The position numbers were made by a program, and so were the translations under genes. This document shows positions 34,379 through 42,863 of a DNA stretch of 64,000 nucleotides, one piece after another (positions within the stretch are counted from its first letter, which is position 1; each line of letters begins with the position of its first letter). Below the pieces are notes generated by a model. It saw only the letters and a list, made by a program, of their open reading frames with translations, was not told the DNA's origin and did no database searches. This stretch comes from Geodermatophilus aquaeductus. GTDB lineage: Bacteria; Actinomycetota; Actinomycetes; Mycobacteriales; Geodermatophilaceae. Where the stretch lies: positions 558,001-622,000 of the forward strand of contig NZ_FXTJ01000001.1 in NCBI RefSeq assembly GCF_900182545.1, given 5' to 3'.

Positions 34379-35620
34379 TCAGCGGCGCGGCGTGGGGATC
34401 CCCGGCTCGCGCAGCGACCGGAAGCCGGCGCGCAGCTCCTCCGCGAACAGCTGCGGCTGCTCCCACGCGGCGAAGTGACCGCCTTCGGCGGGCGTGCCGT
34501 AGTGGACCAGGCCCGGGTAGGCCCGCTCCGTCCAGCTGCGCGGGGCCTGGTACTGCTCGCCGGGGAAGACGCTGACGGCGACCGGGATGGTGACGCCCTT
34601 CGCGTCGAAGAAGCCACCCCGGTACTCCCAGTAGAGGCGGGACGCGGAGACGCCGGTGTTCGTCAGCCAGTAGAGCGTGATGTTGTCGAGGACCTCGTCG
34701 CGGGTCAGCTCGCCCGTGGCGCTCGTCGTCCGGTCGAGGGCGGCGGTCACCGCGGCGGCCGGCTGGCCGTCGGCGTCGTTGTGGTCGAGCAGCCAGGCGG
34801 CCAGGCCGACGGGTGAGTCGGCGATGCCGTAGAGGGTCTGCGGGCGGGCGGCCATGTAGCGCGCGTAATCGACCTGCCCGAACGTCCTGAGCAGCTGCTC
34901 GTAGGCCCGGCGCTCCTCGGCCGAGAGACCGGGCGGCGGCGGGGCGCCGGCCACGGCCGCGGCGTTGACGGCGGCGGGCACGGTGGCGGGCATGTTGGTG
35001 TGGATCCCGAGCAGGCCCTCCGGCGCCTGCAGGCCCATCTGGTCGACGACGAACGCCCCCCAGTCACCGCCCTGGGCGACGTAGCGGTCGTAGCCGAGGC
35101 GGCCCATGAGCTCCGCCCAGGCCCGGCCCATGCGCTCGGGCCCCCAGCCGGTGCTCGTCGGCTTGCCGGAGAACCCGTAGCCCGGCATGGAGGGGACGAC
35201 GACGTGGAAGGCGTCCGAGGCGGTCCCGCCGTGGGCCTCCGGGTCGGTCAGCCGCTCGACGATCTTCAGCTGCTCGATCACCGAGCCGGGCCACCCGTGG
35301 TTGACGACCAGCGGCAGCGCGTCCTCGTGCCGCGAGCGGACGTGCAGGAAGTGGATGTCCAGCCCGTCGATCTCCGTGACGAACTGCGGCAGGGCGTTGA
35401 GCCTCGCCTCGCAGGCGCGCCAGTCGTGGTCGGTGCCCCAGTACCGGGCGAGGTCCTGCATGAGGGCCAGCGGCACGCCCTGCGAGGTGTCCGGGACCGT
35501 CTCCGCCTCGGGCCACACCGTCGCCCGGATGCGCCGGCGCATCTCCTCGAGCGCCTCGTCGGGCACCTGCACGCGGAACGGGCGGACGGCGGAGCCCGTC
35601 CGTGCTGCGACCGTGGTCAT
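34379..35620 (-). CDS. Epoxide hydrolase (EHN-type alpha/beta hydrolase)
   Basis: A 413-residue enzyme of the microsomal epoxide hydrolase family. The EHN domain (about 10-115) has VPDEALEEMRRRIRATVWPE and YWGTDHDWRACEARLNALPQF; then LPLVVNHGWPGSVIE contains the HGWPG oxyanion hole and QGGDWGAF the nucleophile Asp near 187. The terminal GGHFAAWEQP carries the catalytic His. It adds water to epoxides of lipids or aromatics. ATG 35620 is chosen; a 16-residue upstream extension is weaker. Convergent with the aldolase-like gene. Confidence 0.93.
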   Translation of the reverse strand: MTTVAARTGSAVRPFRVQVPDEALEEMRRRIRATVWPEAETVPDTSQGVPLALMQDLARYWGTDHDWRACEARLNALPQFVTEIDGLDIHFLHVRSRHEDALPLVVNHGWPGSVIEQLKIVERLTDPEAHGGTASDAFHVVVPSMPGYGFSGKPTSTGWGPERMGRAWAELMGRLGYDRYVAQGGDWGAFVVDQMGLQAPEGLLGIHTNMPATVPAAVNAAAVAGAPPPPGLSAEERRAYEQLLRTFGQVDYARYMAARPQTLYGIADSPVGLAAWLLDHNDADGQPAAAVTAALDRTTSATGELTRDEVLDNITLYWLTNTGVSASRLYWEYRGGFFDAKGVTIPVAVSVFPGEQYQAPRSWTERAYPGLVHYGTPAEGGHFAAWEQPQLFAEELRAGFRSLREPGIPTPRR

Positions 35621-35728
35621 GACCGACCTGCCTCTGCTCGCGTCGTGGGGAGCCCCGGACGCGGTCACCCTGCCCCGGGATCCCGGGCGGGCAGCAGGGA
35701 CGAACGGCCCGTTCCCGGGCCGGCGCCC

Positions 35729-36307
35729 TCAGTCGGCGGCGTCGCCGGGGACGTGGCCCGCGGAGGGCAGCGGGCGGCGCACGACCGGCCGCACCTTCCG
35801 CGCCTGGTCCAGCCGCTCGGTGTAGCTGGCCGCGTTGAGCCGGATGTGGGTGAGGTCGTCCTCGGTGGCCGGCCGCAGCACCCGCGCCGGGACGCCGGCC
35901 ACCAGCGACCCCGGCGGCACGACCGTGCCCTGGGTGACGACGGCGCCGGCGGCCACGATCGAGCCCGACCCGATGTGGGCGCCGTTCATCACCACGCTGC
36001 CCATGCCGACCAGGACGTCGTCGTCGACGCGGGCGCCGTGCAGCACGACGCGGTGCCCCACGCTCACCCCGCGGCCCACGACCAGCGGGAAGCCGGGGTC
36101 GGAGTGCAGGGTGCAGCCGTCCTGGATGTTGGACTCGGGCCCGATCTCGATGACCTCGCCGTCGGCCCGGGCGACCGCGCCGTACCAGATGCTCGACCGG
36201 GGCCCCATGGTCACCGCGCCCACCACCACGGCCGTCGGCGCGACGAAGGCGTCGTCGTCGATGGCCGGAGCGCCGAAGGGCAGTTCCGCGATGTAGTTGT
36301 CAGCCAC
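35729..36307 (-). CDS. Gamma-class carbonic anhydrase family protein
   Basis: A 192-residue left-handed beta-helix protein built from hexapeptide repeats (about 15-150). The three metal His are recognisable in QDGCTLHSD and VSVGHRVVLHG, and GSIVAAGAVVTQGTVVPPGSLVAGVPAR is the end of the helix in PaaY/YrdA-type proteins. It may hydrate CO2 or act as a thioesterase/acyltransferase accessory. GTG 36307 sits right against GGGGAG, so the start is unsure or leaderless. The C-terminal helix (150-192) is Arg rich. Confidence 0.9.
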   Translation of the reverse strand: MADNYIAELPFGAPAIDDDAFVAPTAVVVGAVTMGPRSSIWYGAVARADGEVIEIGPESNIQDGCTLHSDPGFPLVVGRGVSVGHRVVLHGARVDDDVLVGMGSVVMNGAHIGSGSIVAAGAVVTQGTVVPPGSLVAGVPARVLRPATEDDLTHIRLNAASYTERLDQARKVRPVVRRPLPSAGHVPGDAAD

Positions 36308-36365
36308 CTCCCCACCCCAGCACAGGTGACCCCCGCGCGGCGCGCGGAGAGCGCCGGGGTCTGCC

Positions 36366-36671
36366 TCAGGGCGTCCGGACGCTCCACCGCGCGAGGAACT
36401 CCTCCGGCCCCACCGAGCCGAGCTCGTCGCGGACCGCCTGCAGCATCCGGACGGGCACCCCGGGCTCGTCGGCCGGCACCCGGAGGACCTCCGACCGGTC
36501 GTCGCGGCGGCGCACCACCACGTCGTGCACCGTGGGGCCGGGGAGCAGGCCCCAGGCCAGCTCCGCGACGAAGGCACCGGCGACCCGCGCCCAGTGCCGC
36601 ACCCGGCCGCCCGGTCGTGGCTCGAGGTCGGCCACGTAGACCTCGCTCGCCGCCGGCCCGGGATCGCCCAC
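36366..36671 (-). CDS. Hypothetical protein
   Basis: A 101-residue protein without a recognised domain: VYVADLEPRPGGRVRHWARVAGAFVAELAWGLLPGPTVHD followed by an Arg/Asp-rich charged part and LGSVGPEEFLARW. One amphipathic helix but no clear membrane span. GTG 36671 is the likeliest start and is 47 bp from the divergent YdeI-type gene. It lies upstream of, and on the same strand as, the carbonic anhydrase gene. Codon bias in the third position supports coding. Confidence 0.55.
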   Translation of the reverse strand: MGDPGPAASEVYVADLEPRPGGRVRHWARVAGAFVAELAWGLLPGPTVHDVVVRRRDDRSEVLRVPADEPGVPVRMLQAVRDELGSVGPEEFLARWSVRTP

Positions 36672-36717
36672 GGGGACAGGGTGGCGCACCGGGCCGCCCT
36701 CCCGCCAGGATCCCGGC

Positions 36718-37296
36718 GTGACGCTGCCGACCGACCTGCCCGTGCTGGCCTTCGCCGACCAGGCCGCCTTCGAGGAGTGGCTCGAGGCGGAGCACGCCAC
36801 CGCGCCGGGCTGCTACGTGAAGCTGGCGAAGAAGGGCGCCGGCGTGCCGTCGGTGACGCGCGACGAGATGGTCGAGTCGCTGCTGTGCTTCGGCTGGATC
36901 GACGGCCGCAGCAACTCCGTGGACGGGTCCTGGTGGCTCACCCGCGTCACCCCGCGGCGGCCGCGCAGCATGTGGTCGGCCAAGAACGTCGGCATCGTGG
37001 AGGAGCTCACCGCCGCCGGCCGGATGCGCCCGGCGGGCCTGGCGCAGGTGGAGGCGGCGCGGGCCGACGGCCGCTGGGACCGCGCCTACGCCGGGCCCGC
37101 CACGATCACCGTCCCCGACGACCTCGCCGCCGCGCTGGCCGCCGAGCCCGCGGCGCAGGAGACGTTCGCGCGGCTCGGCAGCACCAACCGCTTCGCCGTC
37201 CTCTGGAGGGTGCACACCGCGGCGAGCCCGGCCACGCGGGCGAAGCGGATCGCGGCCCTGGTGCAGATGCTCGCCGAGGGGCGCGCGCCCCACTAG
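36718..37296 (+). CDS. YdeI/OmpD-associated family protein
   Basis: A 192-residue cytoplasmic protein. The N-terminal domain has LAFADQAAFEEWLEAEHAT and ESLLCFGWIDGRSNSVDG, and SAKNVGIVEELTAAGRM leads into the C-terminal OmdA-like part with FARLGSTNRFAVLWRVHTA. Relatives are linked with resistance to antimicrobial peptides, but the mechanism is unknown. GTG 36718 has AGGATC 5 bp before it and no ribosome site, hinting at a leaderless message. It ends 3 bp before a terminator hairpin. Confidence 0.87.
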   Translation: MTLPTDLPVLAFADQAAFEEWLEAEHATAPGCYVKLAKKGAGVPSVTRDEMVESLLCFGWIDGRSNSVDGSWWLTRVTPRRPRSMWSAKNVGIVEELTAAGRMRPAGLAQVEAARADGRWDRAYAGPATITVPDDLAAALAAEPAAQETFARLGSTNRFAVLWRVHTAASPATRAKRIAALVQMLAEGRAPH

Positions 37297-37299
37297 AAG

Positions 37300-37354
37300 G
37301 GCCCTCCTGCCCCCCACCACTCGCAGGCTCGTGGCGGGGCCCTGCAGGAGGGCC
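37300..37354. terminator. Hairpin terminator between convergent genes
   Basis: GGCCCTCCTGC (37300-37310) pairs perfectly with GCAGGAGGGCC (37344-37354), and the inner CCCCCACCAC / GTGGCGGGG partly pairs too. It follows the YdeI-type stop and faces the end of the convergent NlpC/P60 gene at 37430. Confidence 0.8.
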
Positions 37355-37429
37355 GACTCACCGGAGTGGCCCCTCAACCCGCCAGGGGGTCGGCGTCCTC
37401 CGGGGCCACCCCGGGCCGCTCGCGCCGGC

Positions 37430-38458
37430 TCAGGCGACGCGGACGGCGCCGCGGTACCCGGCCTGGTCGACGCTGGTCACGGCCACCGGCTGGCCGAAGG
37501 TGCGGGCGTGCACCATCTTGCCGTCGCCGATGTAGATGCCGACGTGGCTGACCGGTGAGTAGAAGTAGACGATGTCGCCGGGCATGAGGTCCGCACGCGA
37601 CACCGGCGTCCCCAGGGTCGACTGCGCCTTGCTCGAGTGCGGCAGCGAGATGCCGGCGGCGGCGTAGGCGTAGGAGGTCAGCCCGGAGCAGTCGAAGCCG
37701 TCGGGGCCCGAGGCACCCCACACGTAGGGGTCGCCGATCTGCCCGAGCGCCGTCTGGACGGCGATCGCGGCGGCCGGGCCGGGAGCCGCGGCGGCGGCGA
37801 CGGCGGCCGAGGGCGCCTCGAGGACGGGACCGGCCAGCGAGGTGGTGACCCGGGTCTGCTCGGCCGCCGTCAGCCGCTCGAAGTCGGCCTCGTACCGCTC
37901 GGCCTGCTCCTGCACCTGGGCCTGCTGCTCGTGCAGGGTGCTCAGCGCGGCGTCGGCTTGCGCGGCCGCGGCGTCGGCGTCGGCGCGGGCCTGCTCGGCG
38001 AGCGCCTGGGCAGCGGAGACCTCGGTGAGGACGCCGTCGGTGTGGTCGGCGAGGAGGTCGAGCATGGTCATCTGCGCGACGAGGTCGTCGGCGGACTCGC
38101 TGCCGAGGAAGGCGGCGACCCGCGACTGCGTGCTGCCGGTGTAGCCGTTCTGCGCGATGGCCCGGATGACCGGGGCGTACTGCGCCAGCACGCCCTCGGC
38201 GGCGTCGGCGGCCGCGTCGGCGTCGGCGGCCGCCTGCTGCTGCGCGGCGACGGCGAGCTCGGCCTGGTGCACCTGCTCGTCGAGGGCGGTGAGCTGCTGG
38301 GCGGTCTGCTCGACCAGCTCGGCGGCCTCCGCGGCGGTCGCCGGCGGGTCCTCGGGTGCGGCGTTGGCGGGGACGGGGGCCAGCAGGACGGCGGTGAGGC
38401 CGGCCGCCGCCACGACGGCACCCGACCAGCGGCGTCCCGACGTCCGGTTGCGCAGCAC
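37430..38458 (-). CDS. Secreted NlpC/P60 peptidoglycan endopeptidase
   Basis: A 342-residue RipA-like cell-wall hydrolase. A signal peptide ends near APVPANAA-PED. Residues about 36-215 are Ala/Gln-rich coiled coil with a break. The NlpC/P60 domain (about 228-342) has DGFDCSGLTSYAY with catalytic Cys257, SHVGIYIGDGKMVHA with His, and a following polar residue. It cuts stem-peptide bonds during wall remodelling. GTG 38458 follows GGGGGAGGG. The upstream region has the palindrome GTCCGTACGGAC (38500-38511) next to TACGGT as a possible -10. Confidence 0.93.
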   Translation of the reverse strand: MLRNRTSGRRWSGAVVAAAGLTAVLLAPVPANAAPEDPPATAAEAAELVEQTAQQLTALDEQVHQAELAVAAQQQAAADADAAADAAEGVLAQYAPVIRAIAQNGYTGSTQSRVAAFLGSESADDLVAQMTMLDLLADHTDGVLTEVSAAQALAEQARADADAAAAQADAALSTLHEQQAQVQEQAERYEADFERLTAAEQTRVTTSLAGPVLEAPSAAVAAAAAPGPAAAIAVQTALGQIGDPYVWGASGPDGFDCSGLTSYAYAAAGISLPHSSKAQSTLGTPVSRADLMPGDIVYFYSPVSHVGIYIGDGKMVHARTFGQPVAVTSVDQAGYRGAVRVA

Positions 38459-38645
38459 GATCGCCCTCCCCCTGCCGCCCGACGGCGACGTCCCTGGTTG
38501 TCCGTACGGACCGTAGGGATGTCGTCACCGAAGGGTGAGGGCGGCGCGCGGACGTCCGTGACCCGTGGGACCACGCGTGTCCCGTTCGTCCCGGTGGTCC
38601 CACGCGTCCCGCCGGAGGGCCGGTCCTGTCGGTGGCAGGGTCGGG

Positions 38646-39113
38646 TCAGTACCGCCCGCGGCGGTCGGGGGCGAGGGGCACCAGCGCGTCGGCGACGGCG
38701 CCGGTGACGAAGGAGTAGACCGCCTTGCCCGCGACGTCGACCACCTGGTCGCGGCGGGACCACGTCCACGGCGGGGCGCCGACACCGGTGGCGTTCTCGA
38801 GGGTCTGGTCGGTGGCCAGGCGCACGGAGGTGTGCCAAGCCGAGGCGCGCCAGCCGCGCAGGCCGCTGGCGCTCCAGATGCCACGCAGCGCGCCGACGGT
38901 GGCACCGGTGCCCCAGTGCATGAGGTGGTTGCGCACGAGGGGGCGCTCGGACCCCGGGGGACGGCGCCGGGTGAGCAGCGCGGTGAGCGTGCGGGCCGGC
39001 ACGTACGAGTTCGGCCGGTGGGTCACCTGCTGCTCGGCCTTCTCGGCCAGTGTCATCGCCGCGGTGCCGGCGAGTCCCGCCAGTGCACCGCGCATCGCCG
39101 CTCGTCCCAGCAT
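38646..39113 (-). CDS. Hypothetical protein with membrane-inserting N-terminus
   Basis: A 155-residue protein starting MLGRAAMRGALAGLAGTAAMTLAEKAEQ, a Gly/Ala-rich helix seen in YagU/DUF1440-like membrane proteins, followed by a basic part with an HWGTGATVGALRG segment (about 97-109) and a last hydrophobic stretch VYSFVTGAVADALVPL. Assignment to that family is tentative. ATG 39113 is preceded by AGGGGG. It lies 187 bp upstream of the NlpC/P60 gene on the same strand. Role unknown. Confidence 0.62.
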   Translation of the reverse strand: MLGRAAMRGALAGLAGTAAMTLAEKAEQQVTHRPNSYVPARTLTALLTRRRPPGSERPLVRNHLMHWGTGATVGALRGIWSASGLRGWRASAWHTSVRLATDQTLENATGVGAPPWTWSRRDQVVDVAGKAVYSFVTGAVADALVPLAPDRRGRY

Positions 39114-39162
39114 GGGACGCCCCCTACCCCGCCGTCCGCGCGCGAAAGGCGGGGAGGGAGGG

Positions 39163-39465
39163 CTACCAGGCGAGGGGCTCCTGGGCGTCGAGGCCGGACA
39201 CGCGCTGCAGATCGCGCAGCACGGCGGACAGCTCGTCGGCAGTCCAGGGCTCGCAGCAGTCGCAGCCGTCCTCGGAGAAGCAGTGCAGGCCCAGCGTGCC
39301 CCCGGCCTGGTCCTCGTCGATGGCGAGGTGGCCGCCCATCGGCGAGCGGTGGCAGGAGCACGCCGAGGCGCACAGCCCGATGCCCCACCCCGAGACGACG
39401 ACCGTCCGGCCGTCGTCCCAGATCTGTCCGACCTGGAAGACGGAGGGCTTCTGCGTGCGGGTCAT
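39163..39465 (-). CDS. Small Cys-rich hypothetical protein
   Basis: A 100-residue soluble protein with seven Cys in two groups: GLCASACSCH (about 31-40) and LHCFSEDGCDCCEPW (about 60-74), plus two His. The spacing suggests metal binding, possibly Zn, but no known domain is recognised. ATG 39465 has a strong GAGGGGAG ribosome site. The upstream region is noticeably richer in A and T than the rest of the window, as expected for a strong or regulated promoter. Its neighbours give no hint of function. Confidence 0.72.
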   Translation of the reverse strand: MTRTQKPSVFQVGQIWDDGRTVVVSGWGIGLCASACSCHRSPMGGHLAIDEDQAGGTLGLHCFSEDGCDCCEPWTADELSAVLRDLQRVSGLDAQEPLAW

Positions 39466-39731
39466 GACCGGCTCCCCTCGACGCCCCCGTCCGTGGAGGC
39501 CTGCTGCGGTTGGCCGGAAAAGTAATCCGGGGACGGTGTTTGAGTGCAGGTGCCGTGCGGTAATGGTGCTGGATTTGACCCTGGCGTAACAGGCGCCCCA
39601 CGCGTGAGCCCGCGGCGGGGTCACACCGGCACGGCCGGGACGCAGCGCCAGCACGCGCACACGGACCGCGTGGACCGGGACCCGCCGTGGCGACCGGGGC
39701 GGGCGCGTCCTCCCGCTGGAGGGTTGGCAGA
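39466..39731. other. Intergenic region, AT-richer leader then GC-rich spacer
   Basis: No gene is supported here. Bases 39510-39600 are the least GC-rich stretch nearby, with AAAAGTAATCC and GGTAATGG, and probably contain the minus-strand promoter of the Cys-rich gene, although no clear -35/-10 pair can be picked. Bases 39601-39731 are GC-rich with short imperfect repeats and lead into hairpin element copy C. Confidence 0.4.
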
Positions 39732-39860
39732 GCTCCGGGGGTGCTGCAGGACCCCCGGAGCGCGAGGACGACCCCAGGAGCGGCCGACAGCCCGCATCGC
39801 CGGGGTTGCTCACGCGGTGCGGGGACTGCAGCGCCGTCAGTGCACCAGGAACACCGGCAA
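39732..39860. repeat. Hairpin element, copy C
   Basis: Hairpin 1 (39732-39761) is a perfect 11-bp stem, GCTCCGGGGGT with ACCCCCGGAGC, loop GCTGCAGG. It is followed by CCCCAGGAGCG and by a second arm pair GCCGGGGTT...GGAACACCGGC (39799-39858) like hairpin 2 of copies A and B but more decayed. It lies just downstream of the TldE stop (39870, minus strand), 25 kb from the other copies. Confidence 0.72.
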
Positions 39861-39869
39861 CGCGCGGCG

Positions 39870-41258
39870 TCAGCTGGCCGGGGACACCGAGCTCATGTTG
39901 AAGTCCGGCACGCGGACCGGCGGCATCGCGGCGCGGGTGAACCAGTCGTTCCACTCGCGGGGCAGCGTCCGCTCGGTGCGCCCGACCTGGTTGATCCGCC
40001 CCAGCAGGTCCACCGGCGACTCGTTCCACCGGAAGTTGTTCACCGCACCGGTCACCTCGCCGTTCTCCACGAGGAAGACGCCGTCGCGGGTCAGGCCGGT
40101 GAGCAGCAGCGTCTGCGGGTCGACCTCGCGGATGTACCAGAGCGTGGTCAGCAGCAGCCCGCGGTCGGTGGCGGCCACCATCTCGTCCTGGGTGGCGGTC
40201 GCCGTCGGGTCCTCGAGCAGCAGGTTGTCGACGCCGGCCACCGCGGGCGCCGTCGTCTTCAGCGCCCAGGCCCGCGGCCGGATCAGGTTGGTGAGCACGC
40301 CGCCGGAGATCCAGTCGACGGCGGGCGTGACCATCCCGTTGTCGAACACGCTGGCCGACCCCGAGGAGCTGCCCACCACCTGGAACGGCGCGGTCTCCAG
40401 GCCGGGCGCCGACGGGTCGCTGCGCAGCGTCAGCGGCAGCTCGGCCAGCCGGTCGCCGATGCGGTTGCCGCCGCCCTTGCGGGCGTAGACGTTGCGGCCC
40501 TCGTCGGCGTCGCGGGCCTCCATCGTCCAGTACGCGTAGATCATCAGGTCGCTCACCGCCGACGGCGGCAGCAGCGTCTCGTAGCGGCCGGCCGGCAGCT
40601 CGACGCGCCGCTGCGACCAGCCGAGCTTGCGCTCGACGTCGGCGGCGAGGTCGGCCACCGACACGTCGCGGAAGTCGCGGGTGCCGACGCCGGCCCACAC
40701 CGACCGCGCGTAGTCGGTGCTCTTGCCGTTGAGCTCCACGCGGCCACCGGGCTGGTCGGTGCGCAGCCGCAGGCCGGTCGAGGTGCCGAGGTAGGTCGTC
40801 GTCAGGGAGTGCTCGGCGTAGCCGAACAGCAGGTCGCCGCGGTCGCGGGCGACGCTGAACGCCTCGCCCAGGGCCGGTGCGAAGTCGGCGAACACCTCGA
40901 TCGAGGTCTCGGCCGGGTCGGCGTCCCAGTCCCCCGCGCCCGGCGGCGTCTCGGTCACCAGCGGGACGGCGTCCTCGGCCGGGCCGGCGTCGCGGGCGGC
41001 CTGCTCGCTGGCGGCGACCAGCGCCGCGACGTCGGGCGTGCCCGTCCGCGCCACAGTGCCCGTGGCCATGCCGGACCCGCCGTCGACGAACGAGATGACG
41101 ACGACCTGCCGCGAGCGCATGGCGCCGTTGGTGGTCAGGCTGTTCGACGCCCACCGCAGGTTGGCCTCGGTGCTCTCCACGACGTAGACGACGCAGCCGT
41201 CGGCGGTCGAGGCGGCCAGCGCCTTCTCCACGAGCTGCTGCGCGCTGTACCGGGTCAT
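39870..41258 (-). CDS. TldE/PmbA-type subunit of the TldD/TldE metalloprotease
   Basis: A 462-residue member of the TldD/PmbA family lacking the HExxxH motif, hence the non-catalytic TldE-type partner. Blocks seen: LRWASNSLTTNGAMRS near residue 33, VELPAGRYETLLPPSAVSDLM near 240, and the ending REVDPQTLLLTGLTRDGVFLVENGEVTGAVNNFRWNES. The heterodimer degrades unfolded peptides and, in some bacteria, matures peptide antibiotics. Its ATG overlaps the tldD stop (ATGA), so the two subunits are made together. Confidence 0.92.
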   Translation of the reverse strand: MTRYSAQQLVEKALAASTADGCVVYVVESTEANLRWASNSLTTNGAMRSRQVVVISFVDGGSGMATGTVARTGTPDVAALVAASEQAARDAGPAEDAVPLVTETPPGAGDWDADPAETSIEVFADFAPALGEAFSVARDRGDLLFGYAEHSLTTTYLGTSTGLRLRTDQPGGRVELNGKSTDYARSVWAGVGTRDFRDVSVADLAADVERKLGWSQRRVELPAGRYETLLPPSAVSDLMIYAYWTMEARDADEGRNVYARKGGGNRIGDRLAELPLTLRSDPSAPGLETAPFQVVGSSSGSASVFDNGMVTPAVDWISGGVLTNLIRPRAWALKTTAPAVAGVDNLLLEDPTATATQDEMVAATDRGLLLTTLWYIREVDPQTLLLTGLTRDGVFLVENGEVTGAVNNFRWNESPVDLLGRINQVGRTERTLPREWNDWFTRAAMPPVRVPDFNMSSVSPAS

Positions 41259-42766
41259 CGCCCGCCCTCCTGCACCGTGTTGAGGATGGTGACGCCCTCG
41301 AAGAGCGCCGCCGGGCAGCCGTGGCTCACCGGCGCGACCTGCCCCGGCTGGGCCTTGCCGCAGTTGAACGCGCCGCCGAGGCGGTAGGTCGAGGGCCCGC
41401 CGACGGCGCGCATCGAGCCCCAGAAGTCCGTCGTCGTGGCCTGGTAGGCGACGTCGCGCAGCTGCCCGGCCAGCTTCCCGCCCTCGATGCGGTAGAAGCG
41501 CTGGCCGGTGAACTGGAAGTTGTAGCGCTGCATGTCGATCGACCAGCTCTTGTCGCCGACGACGTAGATGCCGCGCTCGACCCCGCCGATCAGCCCCTCG
41601 AGGTCGGGACCGTCGGCGGCCGGCTGCAGCGAGACGTTGGCCATGCGCTGCACCGGCACGTGCCGTGACGAGTCGGCGAACGAGCAGCCGTTGGAGCGCT
41701 CCATCCCGCCGAGGCGGGCGGTGTTGCGGTCGACCTGGTAGCCGACCAGCACGCCGTCGCGGACGATGTCCCACGTCTGCGCCTCGACGCCCTCGTCGTC
41801 CCAGCCGACCGTCGACAGCCCGTGCTCGGCGGTGCGGTCGCCGGTGACGTGCATGAGCTCCGAGCCGTAGCGCAGGCTGCCCAGCCCGTCGGGGGTGGCG
41901 AACGACGTGCCGGCGTAGGCGGCCTCGTAGCCCAGCGCCCGGTCCAGCTCGGTGGCGTGCCCGACCGACTCGTGGATGGTCAGCCACAGGTTGGACGGGT
42001 CGACGACGAGGTCGTACCGGCCCGGCTCGACCGACGGCGCCTTCGTCTTCTCCCGCAGCAGCTCCGGGATCTGCGCCAGCTCGCCGCCCCAGTCGTGACG
42101 ACCGTCGGTGAGGTACTCCCAGCCGCGGCCCACCGGCGGCGCGATCGTCCGCATGCTCTCGAACGCCCCGGTCGACCGGTCGACGGTGAGCGCGGTGAAC
42201 TCCGGCGAGATGCGCACCCGCTGCTGGCGGGTCCGGGTGCCGGCGGTGTCGGCGTAGTACTTCTGCTCCTTGACGTGCATGCAGCCCGACTGCACGTGCT
42301 CGACGCCGTCGGCGGCCAGCAGCCGCTCGGACAGCTCGGTGAGCAGCGCGGTCTTGTCCGCGTCGGGCACGTCGAACGGGTCGACGTCGTAGGCCGACAC
42401 CCACGCGCCCTCGTGCGGCGGCTCCGGCGCGAGCTCGACGCGGTCGCTGGCCACCGCCGCCGACACCTGGGCGACGGCGACCGCCTGCTCGGCCAGCCGC
42501 ACCGCCTCGGCCGCGGTGAGGACGACGCCGGCGGCGAACCCCCAGGTGCCCTCGTGCACGACGCGGACGGCCAGGCCGAGGTCCTCGCCGTCGGTGAGCG
42601 CCTCCAGGCGCGCGTCGCGCAGGCTGATCGCCTGGGTGCGGATGCGCTCGACCCGCAGGTCCGCGTGCTCGCAGCCGAGGTCGACCGCCCGGGTCAGCGC
42701 CGCCTCGGTGAGCGCGGACAGGGGCAGGGCGAGGAAGGACTCGTCGACGTCCCGGGGCTGCACCAT
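41255..42766 (-). CDS. tldD: TldD metalloprotease subunit
   Basis: A 503-residue catalytic subunit. HESVGHATELDRALGYEAA (about 264-282) contains the HExxxH zinc site, and the later HGCPAALFEGVTILNT and GGAFNCGKAQPGQ segments carry the third ligand region of the family. N-terminal residues 1-200 form the substrate-shaping domain. It works with the TldE-type partner encoded directly downstream. ATG 42766 starts MVQPRDVDESFL. No RiPP precursor gene is evident next to it, so a general proteolytic role is likeliest. Confidence 0.94.
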   Translation of the reverse strand: MVQPRDVDESFLALPLSALTEAALTRAVDLGCEHADLRVERIRTQAISLRDARLEALTDGEDLGLAVRVVHEGTWGFAAGVVLTAAEAVRLAEQAVAVAQVSAAVASDRVELAPEPPHEGAWVSAYDVDPFDVPDADKTALLTELSERLLAADGVEHVQSGCMHVKEQKYYADTAGTRTRQQRVRISPEFTALTVDRSTGAFESMRTIAPPVGRGWEYLTDGRHDWGGELAQIPELLREKTKAPSVEPGRYDLVVDPSNLWLTIHESVGHATELDRALGYEAAYAGTSFATPDGLGSLRYGSELMHVTGDRTAEHGLSTVGWDDEGVEAQTWDIVRDGVLVGYQVDRNTARLGGMERSNGCSFADSSRHVPVQRMANVSLQPAADGPDLEGLIGGVERGIYVVGDKSWSIDMQRYNFQFTGQRFYRIEGGKLAGQLRDVAYQATTTDFWGSMRAVGGPSTYRLGGAFNCGKAQPGQVAPVSHGCPAALFEGVTILNTVQEGGR

Positions 42767-42792
42767 CGGCTCTGTCTACCAGGCAGCCCCCT

Positions 42793-42858
42793 CCCCGAGA
42801 TCTGCACACTCGGGGTCTCCCACGGCCGGAGAGGCCCGAGTGTGCAGATCTCGCGGGG
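42793..42858. terminator. Long hairpin terminator
   Basis: CGAGATCTGCACACTCGGG (42796-42814) pairs perfectly over 19 bp with 42835-42853, and the loop contains a further TCTCC/GGAGA pairing. It follows the end of the UBP zinc-finger gene (42864, minus strand) and precedes tldD. Confidence 0.8.
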
Positions 42859-42863
42859 ACCGG

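Noticed and set aside
38459-38645. c-di-AMP (ydaO-type) riboswitch before the NlpC/P60 gene
   Set aside because: Such riboswitches often precede wall hydrolase genes in actinobacteria, but the conserved ydaO core sequences are not present here.
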